From Oceanobacillus halotolerans (GTDB lineage: Bacteria > Bacillota > Bacilli > Bacillales > Amphibacillaceae), in the NCBI RefSeq assembly GCF_010993955.1, contig NZ_WIXL01000002.1:372001-436000 (forward strand): a stretch of 64,000 nt of DNA. The letters are read 5' to 3'. The notes beneath the pieces are model-generated. The model did not search any database. It was not told where the DNA came from and saw only the letters and a list, made by a program, of their open reading frames with translations. Positions within the stretch are counted from its first letter, which is position 1. Each line of letters opens with the position of its first letter. Below are positions 20,570 to 28,882 of this stretch, in pieces. The translations under genes were made by a program, and so were the position numbers.

Positions 20570-20682
20570 GAAAAACTCGCATTCGCTCGTCCTTTAGCGA
20601 ATGTGTTAGTTTTTTCTTATACTTGGGACATTAAAATACTTGGGACATTAAAATTTTAGCAACGTCGAGTCTACTTTTTAGA
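20570..20682. repeat. R5 repeat, copy 1
   Basis: Matches 26748-26836. It consists of a hairpin (CATTCGCT 20580-20587 with AGCGAATG 20596-20603) flanked by A-run and T-run, then GGGACATTAAAAT and AGCAACGTCGAGTCTACTT. In this copy the 17-base unit ACTTGGGACATTAAAAT is duplicated in tandem. The hairpin could act as a bidirectional terminator. Confidence 0.75.
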
Positions 20683-20714
20683 TAAATTTTATACTTTCCT
20701 AACGTGTAAAATAA

Positions 20715-20745
20715 AGAGAAACCTATATAATCTATAGGTTTCTCT
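20715..20745 (-). terminator. tRNA-Arg/Gly transcript terminator
   Basis: Perfect 13-bp stem AGAGAAACCTATA / TATAGGTTTCTCT directly after the 3' end of tRNA-Arg on the minus strand, followed by a modest T-rich stretch. Confidence 0.8.
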
Positions 20746-20750
20746 TATAA

Positions 20751-20824
20751 CGTCCCAGGCAGGATTCGAACCTGCGACCCACAGCTTAGAAGGCTGTTGC
20801 TCTATCCTGCTGAGCTACTGGGAC
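20751..20824 (-). tRNA. tRNA-Arg (anticodon TCT)
   Basis: A full cloverleaf: acceptor GTCCCAG / CTGGGAC, D-arm GCTCAGC..GAGC, anticodon loop CTTCTAA giving UCU (reads AGA), and T-loop GGTTCGAATCC. The 3' CCA is not encoded. It is paired with tRNA-Gly 19 bases upstream. Confidence 0.95.
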
Positions 20825-20843
20825 ATAAAGTATAGGTGAAATA

Positions 20844-20917
20844 TGGAGCGGGTGATGGGAATCGAACCCACGACATCAGCTTGGAAGGCTGAGGTTTTAC
20901 CACTAAACTACACCCGC
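20844..20917 (-). tRNA. tRNA-Gly (anticodon TCC)
   Basis: Acceptor GCGGGTG / CACCCGC, anticodon loop CTTCCAA giving UCC (reads GGA), T-loop GGTTCGATTCC, with CCA encoded at 20844-20846. It is probably co-transcribed with tRNA-Arg. Confidence 0.95.
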
Positions 20918-21513
20918 ATTTAAATGATAGTATTTAATTTAATTGAATATCTCGAGCTTGTTATCCTCTCGCACCTTAGTTGATTCAAGATGTGTTGTGC
21001 ATCGAGGCAACTCGTTGATTACTCGGTGGATGTTTTGCTCGTGGCTACATCTGTATTTGATTAGTCTATTTTTATTGAAAGACAAAAACTATTATATGCA
21101 TATTATTGCTCTTTGTCAACACTTTCCACTTTAAAGTTGTTTTCTTAAGGCTGTTTTCTAAAAGATTGATGCTTTCTAGTATGAAACGTCTTGCATATAA
21201 GATGTATTATGTGACGTAGAAAACAGACAAAGTACACGAAAAGAGCCTTTCTTAAAGATGGTCGCTTATTCAAGTATGAATCTTAATAAATAGGTAACTT
21301 AAAATGCGATGTAACATCCACTTTAATATATGCTAGCACTTTTTTGAAGCTTGGACGCAAATGTTTTGCACATTTCCTCTACTGATTTGTTCTTCTGAAG
21401 GCAATGCTTGTTTACGCTATAATAACAACAACTTCTTAAAACAAGCTCCAAAAATAAAGCCATTCATTGGATTTATCAGATAAACCCAATGAAAAGCAAG
21501 TTTAACGAAGTGT
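20918..21513. other. Spacer between tRNA-Gly and ysnB
   Basis: About 600 bases with no credible gene. It contains one complete short R1 element (21149-21247). The leu/ilv genes found near here in B. subtilis are absent. Confidence 0.6.
21149..21247 (+). mobile_element. R1 element, complete short copy (99 bp)
   Basis: Begins GGCTGTTTTCTAAAAGATTG and ends CGAAAAGAGCC, so its ends are inverted repeats. It is flanked by the exact 8-bp direct repeat TTTCTTAA (21141-21148 and 21248-21255). This is the smallest complete copy and probably the basic unit; it carries no open frame. Behaves like a miniature, non-autonomous transposon. Confidence 0.8.
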
Positions 21514-22014
21514 TGTCGTATAGGTTAATGCATCAACAATGTCACCTGATAGGGTATAGAATGTTACCTTAACATTTTCTAATGACTCCCATTCTAGGAT
21601 AATATACGTTTTTTCTTGTCTAGTACGGGGTAATCGAATACTTCCAGGGTTTAGTAATAATTGATTACCTAGCTTTTCCGCACCTGCTACATGGGTATGG
21701 CCAAAACATACAATTTTTGCGCCTTCTTCTTCTGCTCGATAAGAAAGAGACATAAGTGATGATTTCACATTATGTAGATGGCCATGTACAACAAAAAAGG
21801 TAATGCCATCAATCGTAACTTTTTGTTCAGTTGGAAATCGTGCATCTATATCACAATTTCCACCTACTTTCACAAACCCTTCCAGTTCATCTCTATCCAT
21901 ATCTAATTCGGAATCTCCACAATGAATCATGTGTTTTAAGCCATGTCTTTCCTTTATTGTTTTTACTTCTTCTGTTAAACCATGACTATCACTCATAATT
22001 AAAACGCGTGTCAT
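21502..22014 (-). CDS. ysnB: YsnB-type metallophosphoesterase
   Basis: A 170-residue calcineurin-like phosphodiesterase of the YfcE/MJ0936 family. Metal-ligand motifs in order: MSDSHG (about 6-11), HCGDSE, GNCD, VHGHLHN and GHTHVAG. The substrate is unknown; relatives hydrolyse phosphodiesters in vitro. ATG 22014 has GGAGGGG six bases upstream; a longer frame to 22041 would hide this site. It follows rdgB with a 16-base gap and ends the rph-rdgB-ysnB cluster. Confidence 0.92.
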   Translation of the reverse strand: MTRVLIMSDSHGLTEEVKTIKERHGLKHMIHCGDSELDMDRDELEGFVKVGGNCDIDARFPTEQKVTIDGITFFVVHGHLHNVKSSLMSLSYRAEEEGAKIVCFGHTHVAGAEKLGNQLLLNPGSIRLPRTRQEKTYIILEWESLENVKVTFYTLSGDIVDALTYTTTLR

Positions 22015-22030
22015 AGAAACCCCTCCATTA

Positions 22031-22630
22031 TCACCTTGCAATTTCTTTGAGCCAAACCTCTAATTGCTTAAAGGCATCATGGCGATGACTAATATTATTC
22101 TTTTCCACTGGGTCTAATTCAGCCATTGTTTGATTATAGTTTTTTGGTATAAAAATAGGATCATAACCAAATCCGTTTTCACCACGTGGCTCTATAGCAA
22201 TTTCCCCTTCACAAAAACCTTTTTTAAAAATAGTCACCTTTCCTGGAATTGCAACTGCTAACACACAAATAAACCGAGCACTTCGATCCTTTTTCGGTAC
22301 CCCCTTTAATTCTTCTAAGACCTTCTCCATGTTTGCTTGATCACTTTTTTGCTCACCTGCATATCTCGCTGAATAAATACCAGGCCTTCCATCTAAAGCA
22401 TCAATCTCTAGACCCGAATCATCCCCTATAACAGGGAGGTTTAATTGTTTTGCAATTTGCTCTGCTTTTAAAGCGGCATTTTCTTCAAACGTATTCCCTG
22501 TTTCTTCTATATCCTCAACTGGTTCGGCTAAATCCAATAACGATCTTGCCTTGATATGATAGGTGTCAAAAAACTCTTTAAACTCTTTTGCTTTACCATT
22601 ATTTTTTGTTGCAATTATCATTTCCTTCAT
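22031..22630 (-). CDS. rdgB: XTP/dITP diphosphatase (HAM1 family)
   Basis: 199 residues. Removes non-canonical purine triphosphates (XTP, dITP) from the nucleotide pool. Signature ATKNNGKAKEF at the N-terminus (substrate loop), ETGNTFEENAALKA (about 46-59) and GDDSGLEIDALDGRPGIYSARYAG (about 68-91) are intact, as is GFGYDPIF. B. subtilis name is ysnA. Lies 6 bases after rph, as in most Bacillaceae. Confidence 0.96.
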   Translation of the reverse strand: MKEMIIATKNNGKAKEFKEFFDTYHIKARSLLDLAEPVEDIEETGNTFEENAALKAEQIAKQLNLPVIGDDSGLEIDALDGRPGIYSARYAGEQKSDQANMEKVLEELKGVPKKDRSARFICVLAVAIPGKVTIFKKGFCEGEIAIEPRGENGFGYDPIFIPKNYNQTMAELDPVEKNNISHRHDAFKQLEVWLKEIAR

Positions 22631-22636
22631 TGACTA

Positions 22637-23401
22637 TCACTCACCACTTTTATCGGATTCCATTTTTCCTATTTGTTTAGCTAAATCCCCTAGTATCCTT
22701 TTTTGTTTTTCAAAAAGTTGCTCCAAACCACCTTTGGCTAAATCAAGCATTTCCATTAGTTCGGTATGGGAAAATGTTGCCTCTTCACCTGTACCCTGAA
22801 CTTCAACAAACTCCTTAGCACCAGTCATCACAATATTCATGTCTACTCTTGCTTGAGAGTCTTCTTTATAGTTTAGATCTAATATCACCGTTCCATCTGG
22901 TAAAACACCTACTGACGTTGCAGCTAGTAAATCAGTAACTGGCATTTTTGATATTTTTTTCTCTTCTTTTAACTTACCAAAAGCTAGTACCATTGCTATA
23001 AATGCACCTGTTATTGAGGCGGTTCTTGTACCACCATCAGCTTGAATAACGTCACAATCAATCCAAAGGGTTCGTTCCCCTATCACATCTAGATCAACTA
23101 CAGAACGAAGTGACCTCCCAATTAATCGTTGAATTTCCATTGTTCTTCCACTAACTTTTCCTTTGGAAGACTCACGAATGTTTCGCTGTTGAGTGGCACG
23201 TGGTAACATCGCATATTCAGCAGTAATCCAACCTTTCCCTTGCCCACGCATAAATGGAGGAACTCGATCTTCAATACTAGCATTACAAATCACTTTTGTA
23301 TCGCCGACCTGGATATACACAGATCCTTCTGGGTGTTTTACATAGTTTGTTTCAATGTTTATTGGTCGTAAACTATTTACTTTTCGTTGATCATTTCGCA
23401 T
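22637..23401 (-). CDS. rph: Ribonuclease PH
   Basis: A phosphorolytic 3'-5' exoribonuclease that trims tRNA 3' ends. It is 254 residues from ATG 23401 ([14 protein letters not shown]), with AGGAGGAG seven bases upstream. Motifs [34 protein letters not shown], and [16 protein letters not shown] are conserved, and the catalytic/phosphate-binding region [19 protein letters not shown] is intact. First gene of rph-rdgB-ysnB. Confidence 0.96.
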   Translation of the reverse strand: MRNDQRKVNSLRPINIETNYVKHPEGSVYIQVGDTKVICNASIEDRVPPFMRGQGKGWITAEYAMLPRATQQRNIRESSKGKVSGRTMEIQRLIGRSLRSVVDLDVIGERTLWIDCDVIQADGGTRTASITGAFIAMVLAFGKLKEEKKISKMPVTDLLAATSVGVLPDGTVILDLNYKEDSQARVDMNIVMTGAKEFVEVQGTGEEATFSHTELMEMLDLAKGGLEQLFEKQKRILGDLAKQIGKMESDKSGE

Positions 23402-23494
23402 AAAACTCCTCCTCATTCAACGTACATCGTAACATATTTTAAACAAAAGATTCACGTTAATACATCTCATTATTCTGTAACTCCCCTAAAAAAT

Positions 23495-23523
23495 CAAAAA
23501 AGAGGCCGTACTCCCACAGCCTC
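23495..23523 (-). terminator. gerM terminator
   Basis: Stem GAGGC / GCCTC (23502-23506 with 23519-23523) followed on the minus strand by TTTTTT. Lies about 40 bases after the gerM stop. Confidence 0.75.
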
Positions 23524-23565
23524 ATCCAAATTCGATATTCTCTTTTTACTTACCGCGGGAATTTT

Positions 23566-24654
23566 TTAGAACTTTTCAGCTGGTTCAAAATCGTTTAATG
23601 TTACCTGTTCTCCATACGCTTCCCCGTTCTCATTAAATATCTCCTCTACATCCTCCACTTTAACTTGGACTGCTTCAACTGCCTGTTGTTCCGTTAATGT
23701 TCTTACCAAGGTTTCCATTACTTCATCAGCGATTTGTCCTTTTTCTCTATTATGCAAAATCTCTTGACTAAAAACTAACTCAAGTACTCCCTGATCTAGA
23801 TTTGGAGAATTTAATAATGTAGCTCCTGGACTAAATACATGGGTTGTATTGAAATTATATCCAGGGCCTTCCATCAACTTATTAACAATGGAGCTATAGA
23901 TATCATTATCTTCTACTTCAATATGTTGTGTCACTGGAACAAAATATTGATTTTCATTAAATTCAGCAGGATAATACATCGTTACAGCTTGTGCATCCAC
24001 ATCTAATGCATCAGTACCCATTACATTAATTCCATTAGCTCTAGAATAGCCATCATTAATAGGTGTCCCATTCACTGGCATCTCTTGTAGTTTATGGCCA
24101 TTAATTTGTAGTTCCACTTCATCTACACTTTCAAACTGTGTTAGGGTATATGTCATGGATTGAAGAATTTTCGCCTCGTCTTCTGCTTGATAATTTTCAA
24201 ATTCATTACTTACATCGACGACCATGGTCCCATCTTCCTGTAAATTAAGGCCTAAAATCTCTGTTCCCTCAGGTAGAACAGCCTCAAAACCATTTGGCAA
24301 TAGAGACGTTACTGGTCCACCCTTAACTAAATATTCTAATGATTGTTTCGCAACTTCTTTTGATTCAATTTGTGGTAATTCCAATGTTTGTGGAGCTACC
24401 ATACCATTTGCGTCCAGCAAAAACAGCTCTCTAGTCACAGTCTGTGTATCCTCATTCTCACTACTTTCATCTGCCCCTTCTTCTGCTTCCAATTCTTCTT
24501 CACTTGTTGTTACCTCTTCTAAACTATCGACACCTTCTGCATCCTGAGGTGGATCCATTTCTTCCATTGATTGCTCCCCTTGAAAACAACCAGTTAATAA
24601 TAAAGTTAAACTAATGGTTAACATTATGATTAGTCCACTCCACTTTTTCTGCAC
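23566..24654 (-). CDS. gerM: GerM, spore germination lipoprotein
   Basis: 362 residues from GTG 24654, which has GGAGGG about seven bases upstream. A lipoprotein signal (hydrophobic run ending LLLTGC) is followed by an acidic Glu/Asp/Ser linker. Two GerMN domains follow, each containing a variant of the pattern (L..LV.GP......P.G......LN..GV....FS/VS.E); examples are QSLEYLVKGGPVTSLLPNGFEAVLP and NKLMEGPGYNFNTTHVFSPG. In B. subtilis GerM is a mother-cell lipoprotein needed for normal engulfment-complex function and germination. It sits between racE and rph as in B. subtilis. Confidence 0.93.
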   Translation of the reverse strand: MQKKWSGLIIMLTISLTLLLTGCFQGEQSMEEMDPPQDAEGVDSLEEVTTSEEELEAEEGADESSENEDTQTVTRELFLLDANGMVAPQTLELPQIESKEVAKQSLEYLVKGGPVTSLLPNGFEAVLPEGTEILGLNLQEDGTMVVDVSNEFENYQAEDEAKILQSMTYTLTQFESVDEVELQINGHKLQEMPVNGTPINDGYSRANGINVMGTDALDVDAQAVTMYYPAEFNENQYFVPVTQHIEVEDNDIYSSIVNKLMEGPGYNFNTTHVFSPGATLLNSPNLDQGVLELVFSQEILHNREKGQIADEVMETLVRTLTEQQAVEAVQVKVEDVEEIFNENGEAYGEQVTLNDFEPAEKF

Positions 24655-24813
24655 GTTAATCCCTCCTACGATGGTTTGTACTATTATATATACGAGCCCA
24701 TCGTAAAAATAGACCAACAGATATTAGAAATCCTACAGGAATATTAAAAATAGGACCCTCGACTAAGGCCTATCAAAAAATATTTTTTCTAATAATGTTT
24801 TAAGAAACAGATG

Positions 24814-25638
24814 TTATGAATGTGTAATCGTAGCTGTCTGTATTGTCACATGATTTAAATTTCCAATAGTGGTAGCAAAGATTCGATTTACAAGGGTTGT
24901 GAATATCGTGGCTTCACCGGTTGTATAAAACTGATGCTTAGGCTGAGAATTACTGTTCGCTAACAATTGATGAACATCCAAAATTGTACTTGTTTCTCTA
25001 GCTGTTTCTTCACTGGATGATAGAAGGGTAACATGAGATCCCATTACATGCTGGATTGTTTCTTTCAACAATGGATAATGTGTACAGCCTAAAATCAGCG
25101 AATCCATTTTTTTATTTTTTTTCAAAGGCTGTAATGAGTGCTCTACTTCACGTTGTGCCTTTTCTCCATCCACTATACCTTCTTCCACCATTGGTACAAA
25201 GGACGGGCATGCAAGTGTCTCAATATCTAAATTTGGGTTTATACTTTTTAGTGCTTGTGGATATGCATCACTTTTTATGGTTCCTTCTGTACCAATCACA
25301 CCAATATGATTATTATCTGTTACCTTTATTGCTGCACGTGCTCCAGGTTGGATGACCCCTATAATTGGAATGTCTAATGTTTCTTGTAATTCACTTAATG
25401 TAAATGCAGTTGCTGTATTACATGCGATAACAAGCATCTTAATTTTCTTTTCTAACAAAAAATCTACCATTTCCCATGTAAAACGTTTGACTTCACTTTT
25501 TGATCTTGGCCCATATGGACAACGCAATGTATCTCCTACATATATTAGCTGCTCATTTGGTAATTGGCGCATGAGTTCCTGTACTACTGTCAATCCACCT
25601 ACACCTGAGTCAATGACACCTATTGGTTGATTCAACAT
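24814..25638 (-). CDS. racE: Glutamate racemase
   Basis: Makes D-glutamate for peptidoglycan. It has 274 residues, with the two catalytic cysteines in VIACNTATAF (about C73) and LGCTHYPLL (about C185), and DSGVGGLTVVQEL at the N-terminus (D10). By position between ysmB and gerM it is RacE, the main B. subtilis racemase; murI is the general name. Start 20 bases after the ysmB stop. Confidence 0.95.
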   Translation of the reverse strand: MLNQPIGVIDSGVGGLTVVQELMRQLPNEQLIYVGDTLRCPYGPRSKSEVKRFTWEMVDFLLEKKIKMLVIACNTATAFTLSELQETLDIPIIGVIQPGARAAIKVTDNNHIGVIGTEGTIKSDAYPQALKSINPNLDIETLACPSFVPMVEEGIVDGEKAQREVEHSLQPLKKNKKMDSLILGCTHYPLLKETIQHVMGSHVTLLSSSEETARETSTILDVHQLLANSNSQPKHQFYTTGEATIFTTLVNRIFATTIGNLNHVTIQTATITHS

Positions 25639-25658
25639 TATCGCCTCTTCATTGTTGT

Positions 25659-26111
25659 TTATCTCTCATTTACCTCTTTCATTTGTTCATGTAATAAATC
25701 TAATAGTTCCTTTAAATTCTCTGTTTGTTCATCCGAGAATTGTTCAAGTACCTCTCCTAAGTATTCTTGTCTTTTCTTAATTACTTCCTGAATAATGGTT
25801 TCCCCTTTTTCTAAAACATGGATTCGTACTACTCTACGATCGTTAGTGTCACGAACTCTTTCAACGAGATCGTTTCGTTCCATCCTATCAACTAAATCAG
25901 TTGTTGTACTAAATGCTAAACTTATTCTATTCGACAATTCCCCAATCGTTAAGTCCCCTTCTTCTAGCAACCATTGTAATGCAAGAAATTGTGGAAGTGT
26001 AATAGGATAGTTGGTTAATATTTTTCTTCCCATTTGTTTAACAATTCCTGATATATGACGTATTCTCTTTTCAACAGCTTCTACAGCCTTATCGGATTGA
26101 CCTTGATTCAA
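25659..26111 (-). CDS. ysmB: MarR-family transcriptional regulator YsmB
   Basis: 150 residues with a winged-helix domain: LPQFLALQWLLEEGDLTIGELSNRISLAFSTTTDLVDRMERNDLVERVRDTNDRRVVRIHVLEKG is the classical MarR recognition helix and wing. Position upstream of racE is the same as in B. subtilis ysmB. It is divergent from gerE. Ligand and targets are unknown; autoregulation is common in the family. Confidence 0.9.
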   Translation of the reverse strand: MNQGQSDKAVEAVEKRIRHISGIVKQMGRKILTNYPITLPQFLALQWLLEEGDLTIGELSNRISLAFSTTTDLVDRMERNDLVERVRDTNDRRVVRIHVLEKGETIIQEVIKKRQEYLGEVLEQFSDEQTENLKELLDLLHEQMKEVNER

Positions 26112-26461
26112 TAGTGTTACCTCCTAAAGTACCCATACCTTTTATATTTTTTATTGTAGCATAATTCTTAGTCCAATATTGGATTAACCTGTTTTATTCG
26201 ACAAATAGTAAATAACACTCCTTCGTTAACTTATTCTAAAACATTTTTCTCTGTTCTTACGTTTGGGTACATAACAACATAAAATCCCCTTGGAAATAGC
26301 AAGAATTGTCACAAAAAATCCATTACTTTTATAAACTAATGACTAAATCGTAATTCGTTCTAGAAGTGCGCTCACCGTTAATGTTTTTGTTTCATAAGCT
26401 AATAATGACTAAATTATTACCCTTCGCCTGCAGCTCTATGACAGCAAGGAGGGGTTAACAT
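26112..26461. other. Divergent spacer between ysmB and gerE
   Basis: About 350 bases holding the divergent control regions of ysmB and gerE; nothing else stands out apart from the gerE promoter given separately. Confidence 0.6.
26374..26401 (+). promoter_or_regulatory. Probable sigma-K promoter of gerE
   Basis: ACC at 26374-26376 and CATAAGCTA at 26393-26401 fit the sigma-K pattern (mACm, 16 bp, CATAnnnTA). It lies 60 bases before the gerE start. B. subtilis gerE is transcribed by sigma-K, which supports the reading. Confidence 0.6.
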
Positions 26462-26686
26462 TTGAAGGACAACAAGTACAAACCAACGCAACTATTGACT
26501 AAACGCGAAAAAGAAGTATTCAAACACCTAGTACAAGACAAAACAACAAAAGAAATTGCCCAGGAATTGTTTATATCTGAAAAAACTGTCCGTAACCATA
26601 TTTCAAATGCTATGCAAAAGTTAGGAGTTAAGGGGCGATCACAAGCAGTCGTAGAGCTTATCCGTATGGGAGAAATTGAGCTCTAA
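26462..26686 (+). CDS. gerE: GerE, late mother-cell transcription regulator
   Basis: A 74-residue LuxR-type helix-turn-helix protein, almost only a DNA-binding domain. LTKREKEVFKHLVQDKTTKEIAQELFISEKTVRNHISNAMQKLGVKGRSQAV covers the four helices, with the recognition helix at SEKTVRNHISN. In B. subtilis it tunes coat genes during the last stage of sporulation. The TTG start at 26462 follows AGGAGGGG by nine bases. Length and order match B. subtilis. Confidence 0.96.
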   Translation: MKDNKYKPTQLLTKREKEVFKHLVQDKTTKEIAQELFISEKTVRNHISNAMQKLGVKGRSQAVVELIRMGEIEL

Positions 26687-26698
26687 CAAATGATCTGG

Positions 26699-26738
26699 CA
26701 TCCGTCATATATTACTGACGGATGTCAGCATTATTTTT
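26699..26738 (+). terminator. gerE terminator
   Basis: Stem CATCCGTCA / TGACGGATG (26699-26707 with 26716-26724) followed by TTATTTTTT. Confidence 0.75.
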
Positions 26739-26747
26739 TAAAAAAAA

Positions 26748-26836
26748 TCGCATTCGCTCGTCCTTAGCGAATGTGTTCGTTTTTCTTATACTTAGGACAT
26801 TAAAATATTAGCAACGTCGAGTCTACTTCTTAGCTA
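26748..26836. repeat. R5 repeat, copy 2
   Basis: The same hairpin (CATTCGCT / AGCGAATG, 26751-26758 with 26766-26773) and flank AGCAACGTCGAGTCTACTT as at 20570-20682, but with a single GGACATTAAAAT unit. It lies between the convergent gerE and the small glycine-rich gene. Confidence 0.75.
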
Positions 26837-26853
26837 AAATTTCCTTATAAAAA

Positions 26854-26882
26854 AACCGACTTTTATGCAATGAAAGTCGGTT
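26854..26882 (-). terminator. Bidirectional terminator after the small glycine-rich gene
   Basis: A 10-bp stem AACCGACTTT / AAAGTCGGTT (26854-26863 with 26873-26882), with A-run on one side and T-run on the other. Confidence 0.85.
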
Positions 26883-26895
26883 TTTTTTATAACTG

Positions 26896-27144
26896 TTACC
26901 AAAAGAATAGGGGAGCTAAAGACAATCCAACAATTGTTCCTAGCGCAATTCCAACTCCACCACCAAATCCTCCAAATCCGTAGCCAAATCCACCTAAATT
27001 TCGATGATTTGTCGGTCTTAGGAACACATGTGTATGCGTGACATCCGTAACGATGCCTTCATACACTCCCCCACCACGTGTTTTAATATTAACAGGACGT
27101 CCCATACACCGAACACATTCATTATAATAATGGTGAACAGACAT
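26896..27144 (-). CDS. Small glycine-rich protein with Sm-like N-terminus, unknown function
   Basis: 82 residues from ATG 27144 (TTG 27147 is possible; an AAAGGAG site lies upstream of both). The first half, YYNECVRCMGRPVNIKTRGG then VYEGIVTDVTHTHVFLRP, has the spacing of a short Sm-like/Hfq-like beta barrel strand pattern. Then come a Gly/Phe-rich segment (GGFGYGFGGFGGG) and a hydrophobic C-terminus (IALGTIVGLSLAPLFFW). Similar small proteins occur in spore formers near coat or spore genes, and this one is convergent with gerE, so a spore-surface role is possible but unproven. It has its own terminator. Confidence 0.7.
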   Translation of the reverse strand: MSVHHYYNECVRCMGRPVNIKTRGGGVYEGIVTDVTHTHVFLRPTNHRNLGGFGYGFGGFGGGVGIALGTIVGLSLAPLFFW

Positions 27145-27316
27145 CAATCTTCCGCTCCTTTCTATATTAAATACGAACGATTTTTTATCTTTTTAACTAA
27201 AGAGATCAAGTAGCTTTATTTTATAATATGTATCAAACTAATAGATAGATTGGACCCCGCTCACAATTAAAATAAAAACTTTCACAATGCGTAATAACTT
27301 ACTTTATTTTACTAAA

Positions 27317-27345
27317 AGGCCGTTTCCTAAAGATTATTGCTATTC
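27317..27345 (+). repeat. R1 left-end fragment
   Basis: GGCCGTTTCCTAAAGATTATTGCT resembles the R1 left end. The right end was not identified. Confidence 0.4.
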
Positions 27346-27845
27346 ACACCCTATTTTGAGTAATGAAGTGTTAGTAAGTTGAAAATTAGAATGTTATTTT
27401 CATTGCTCAAAGGTTTTATTCTTCATACAGTACCACGGTTTCTTACATTGAAAATTGAGAGAGAAATCAACCGATAGACAGGCTGTAACGGGGGATTTCA
27501 TCGAATATTTAAAGAGGATCAACCAATAGACAGGTTGTCACAGTTGATTACATCGTATTTTGAGGTAGTTTTGTGTTTTGTCCATCATTCCATCTTAAGA
27601 CCTTTATTGGCAGCTAGAAAGGTGTACTTTCCTACTGTTCACTGGCTTAAAACCGTCACGTCAATCACAACGCTAGTACTAGTACGTCCCCGAAAAGAAA
27701 AACACTTTTGCTTCGAGCGATGTATCGCTGTCGTTGCTTTCCTTGTCCTGTGCGTCGTATGTGCAATTAAGGTATTCGCTATTAAAGGCTTGGTGAATGT
27801 CAAATTTTCTAATATTTCATGAGATGATTTCTATATGAACAAAAG

Positions 27846-28025
27846 CTAGAAGCGCCTTGATTACCCCCGATTAGAAAACTTGGCTTGTCTCCAAGTGGTG
27901 ACAAGCCTTAGTTGCACTTATGCAGTAAGAAAGTTTTCTTATCTGCCAAGCATAAGCCAAGCCTCGACGTGGTGCTTTTTGCGCGTAATGTGGATTGACT
28001 TATGACCTCGAGGGGATAGGCGCTG
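27846..28025 (-). repeat. R2 repeat, near-complete copy
   Basis: About 180 bases from AGAAGCGCCTTG to AGGCGCTGG, whose ends are short inverted repeats. It contains TTAGAAAACTTGGC, GTTGCACTTATGCAGTAAGA and a GCCAAGCCTCGACGTGGTGC segment seen also at 48622-48790 and 63652-63830 in the opposite orientation. Confidence 0.7.
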
Positions 28026-28201
28026 GCCGATGAAAACTCGGGCGTCCTTATTTCTATCGGCACTAGGACGTCAATCGCTCTCACTGGCTAAAATCGTCAC
28101 GTCCTGTGACAACGCCAGCACTAGGACGTCAATCGCTCGGAGCTGGATGTGGCCTTTCCTATAAAAGGCAGTAATGAGGCCAACTTTTTATACTTTCTTT
28201 T

Positions 28202-28239
28202 AAAAAAGGCTTGGATAAGATATTATTTTTATCCAAGCC
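28202..28239. terminator. ysmA terminator, inside repeat R4
   Basis: Stem GGCTTGGATA / TATCCAAGCC (28208-28217 with 28230-28239) with A-run and T-run on either side, so likely bidirectional. The same module follows engB. Confidence 0.85.
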
Positions 28240-28362
28240 TTTTTATATATTAATTCAAGTGCTAAAAATAGGTGTCAATATACACCGCAAAATCTCATGC
28301 TATTCGTTTTGTGATTTATCGTTTCCTCCACGGGAAGGGAACTACTTACAAAAGAAGAGTTC

Positions 28363-28806
28363 TTATTCCGATGCATGGATTAATTTTTCTTTAATTGACT
28401 CACTTAACTTAACTGGTTTGCCTGACTTTTGGTCGACATATACCATTCGTCCCCGTCCAGTTAATGTAACTGCATCATCTTGGTTAACCCCTAAGTAATG
28501 CACATCAAAAGAAGTATTTCCAATGTCGTTTACCTTCACATACAACCTTAATTGATCACTAAAAAACATCTGTTTATGATAATCACATTGTAAATCTGCC
28601 ACAATTGGAATCCCATCTTCAGATCCATTAAAAAGCCCAACAGATTTTAAAAATTCAATTCGTGCTTCCTCAAAGTAAATAAAAGGGGAAACATTATTTA
28701 CATGACCAAACATATCTGTTTCAGAGAATCGGATTTTAATTGGTGTAAAAAAGGAAAAGCTAGACTTCCAATCTTCTATACTTTTAATATAGGATACTGA
28801 TTTCAA
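28363..28806 (-). CDS. ysmA: YsmA-type acyl-CoA thioesterase (hotdog fold)
   Basis: 147 residues from TTG 28806, eight bases after GGAG. A 4-hydroxybenzoyl-CoA thioesterase-like hotdog domain is shown by IRFSETDMFGHVNNVSPFIYFEEARIEFLKSVGL, with the conserved ETD.FGHVNN loop. It probably hydrolyses acyl-CoA or acyl-ACP; the substrate is unknown. It lies between sdhB and gerE as in B. subtilis. Confidence 0.88.
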   Translation of the reverse strand: MKSVSYIKSIEDWKSSFSFFTPIKIRFSETDMFGHVNNVSPFIYFEEARIEFLKSVGLFNGSEDGIPIVADLQCDYHKQMFFSDQLRLYVKVNDIGNTSFDVHYLGVNQDDAVTLTGRGRMVYVDQKSGKPVKLSESIKEKLIHASE

Positions 28807-28882
28807 CAAAATTTCTCCTTCCAAAATGGTTTCTCACGACATAATTCCGAAATTTCTTTATATAAAAAATAGAATAAAAGGA

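Larger units (their letters stand above)
27420..28349. repeat. Composite repeat R3-R2-R4, right locus
   Basis: The gene-free ~1.2 kb between the glycine-rich gene and ysmA. In order it holds ~50-bp tandem units with AGACAGGCTGT/AGACAGGTTGT (27460-27560), R3 (27626-27757, inverted match to 16173-16313), a partial R2 (27757-27823), a full R2 (27846-28025), a second R3-like segment (28085-28140) and R4 with terminator (28208-28349). The order matches 12590-13050 with the full R2 inserted. Apparent small frames here are repeat-derived. Confidence 0.7.

Noticed and set aside
27535-27822. 95-codon plus-strand frame between the glycine-rich gene and ysmA
   Set aside because: Lies fully inside R3/R2 repeats, which appear elsewhere in inverted orientation without the frame.
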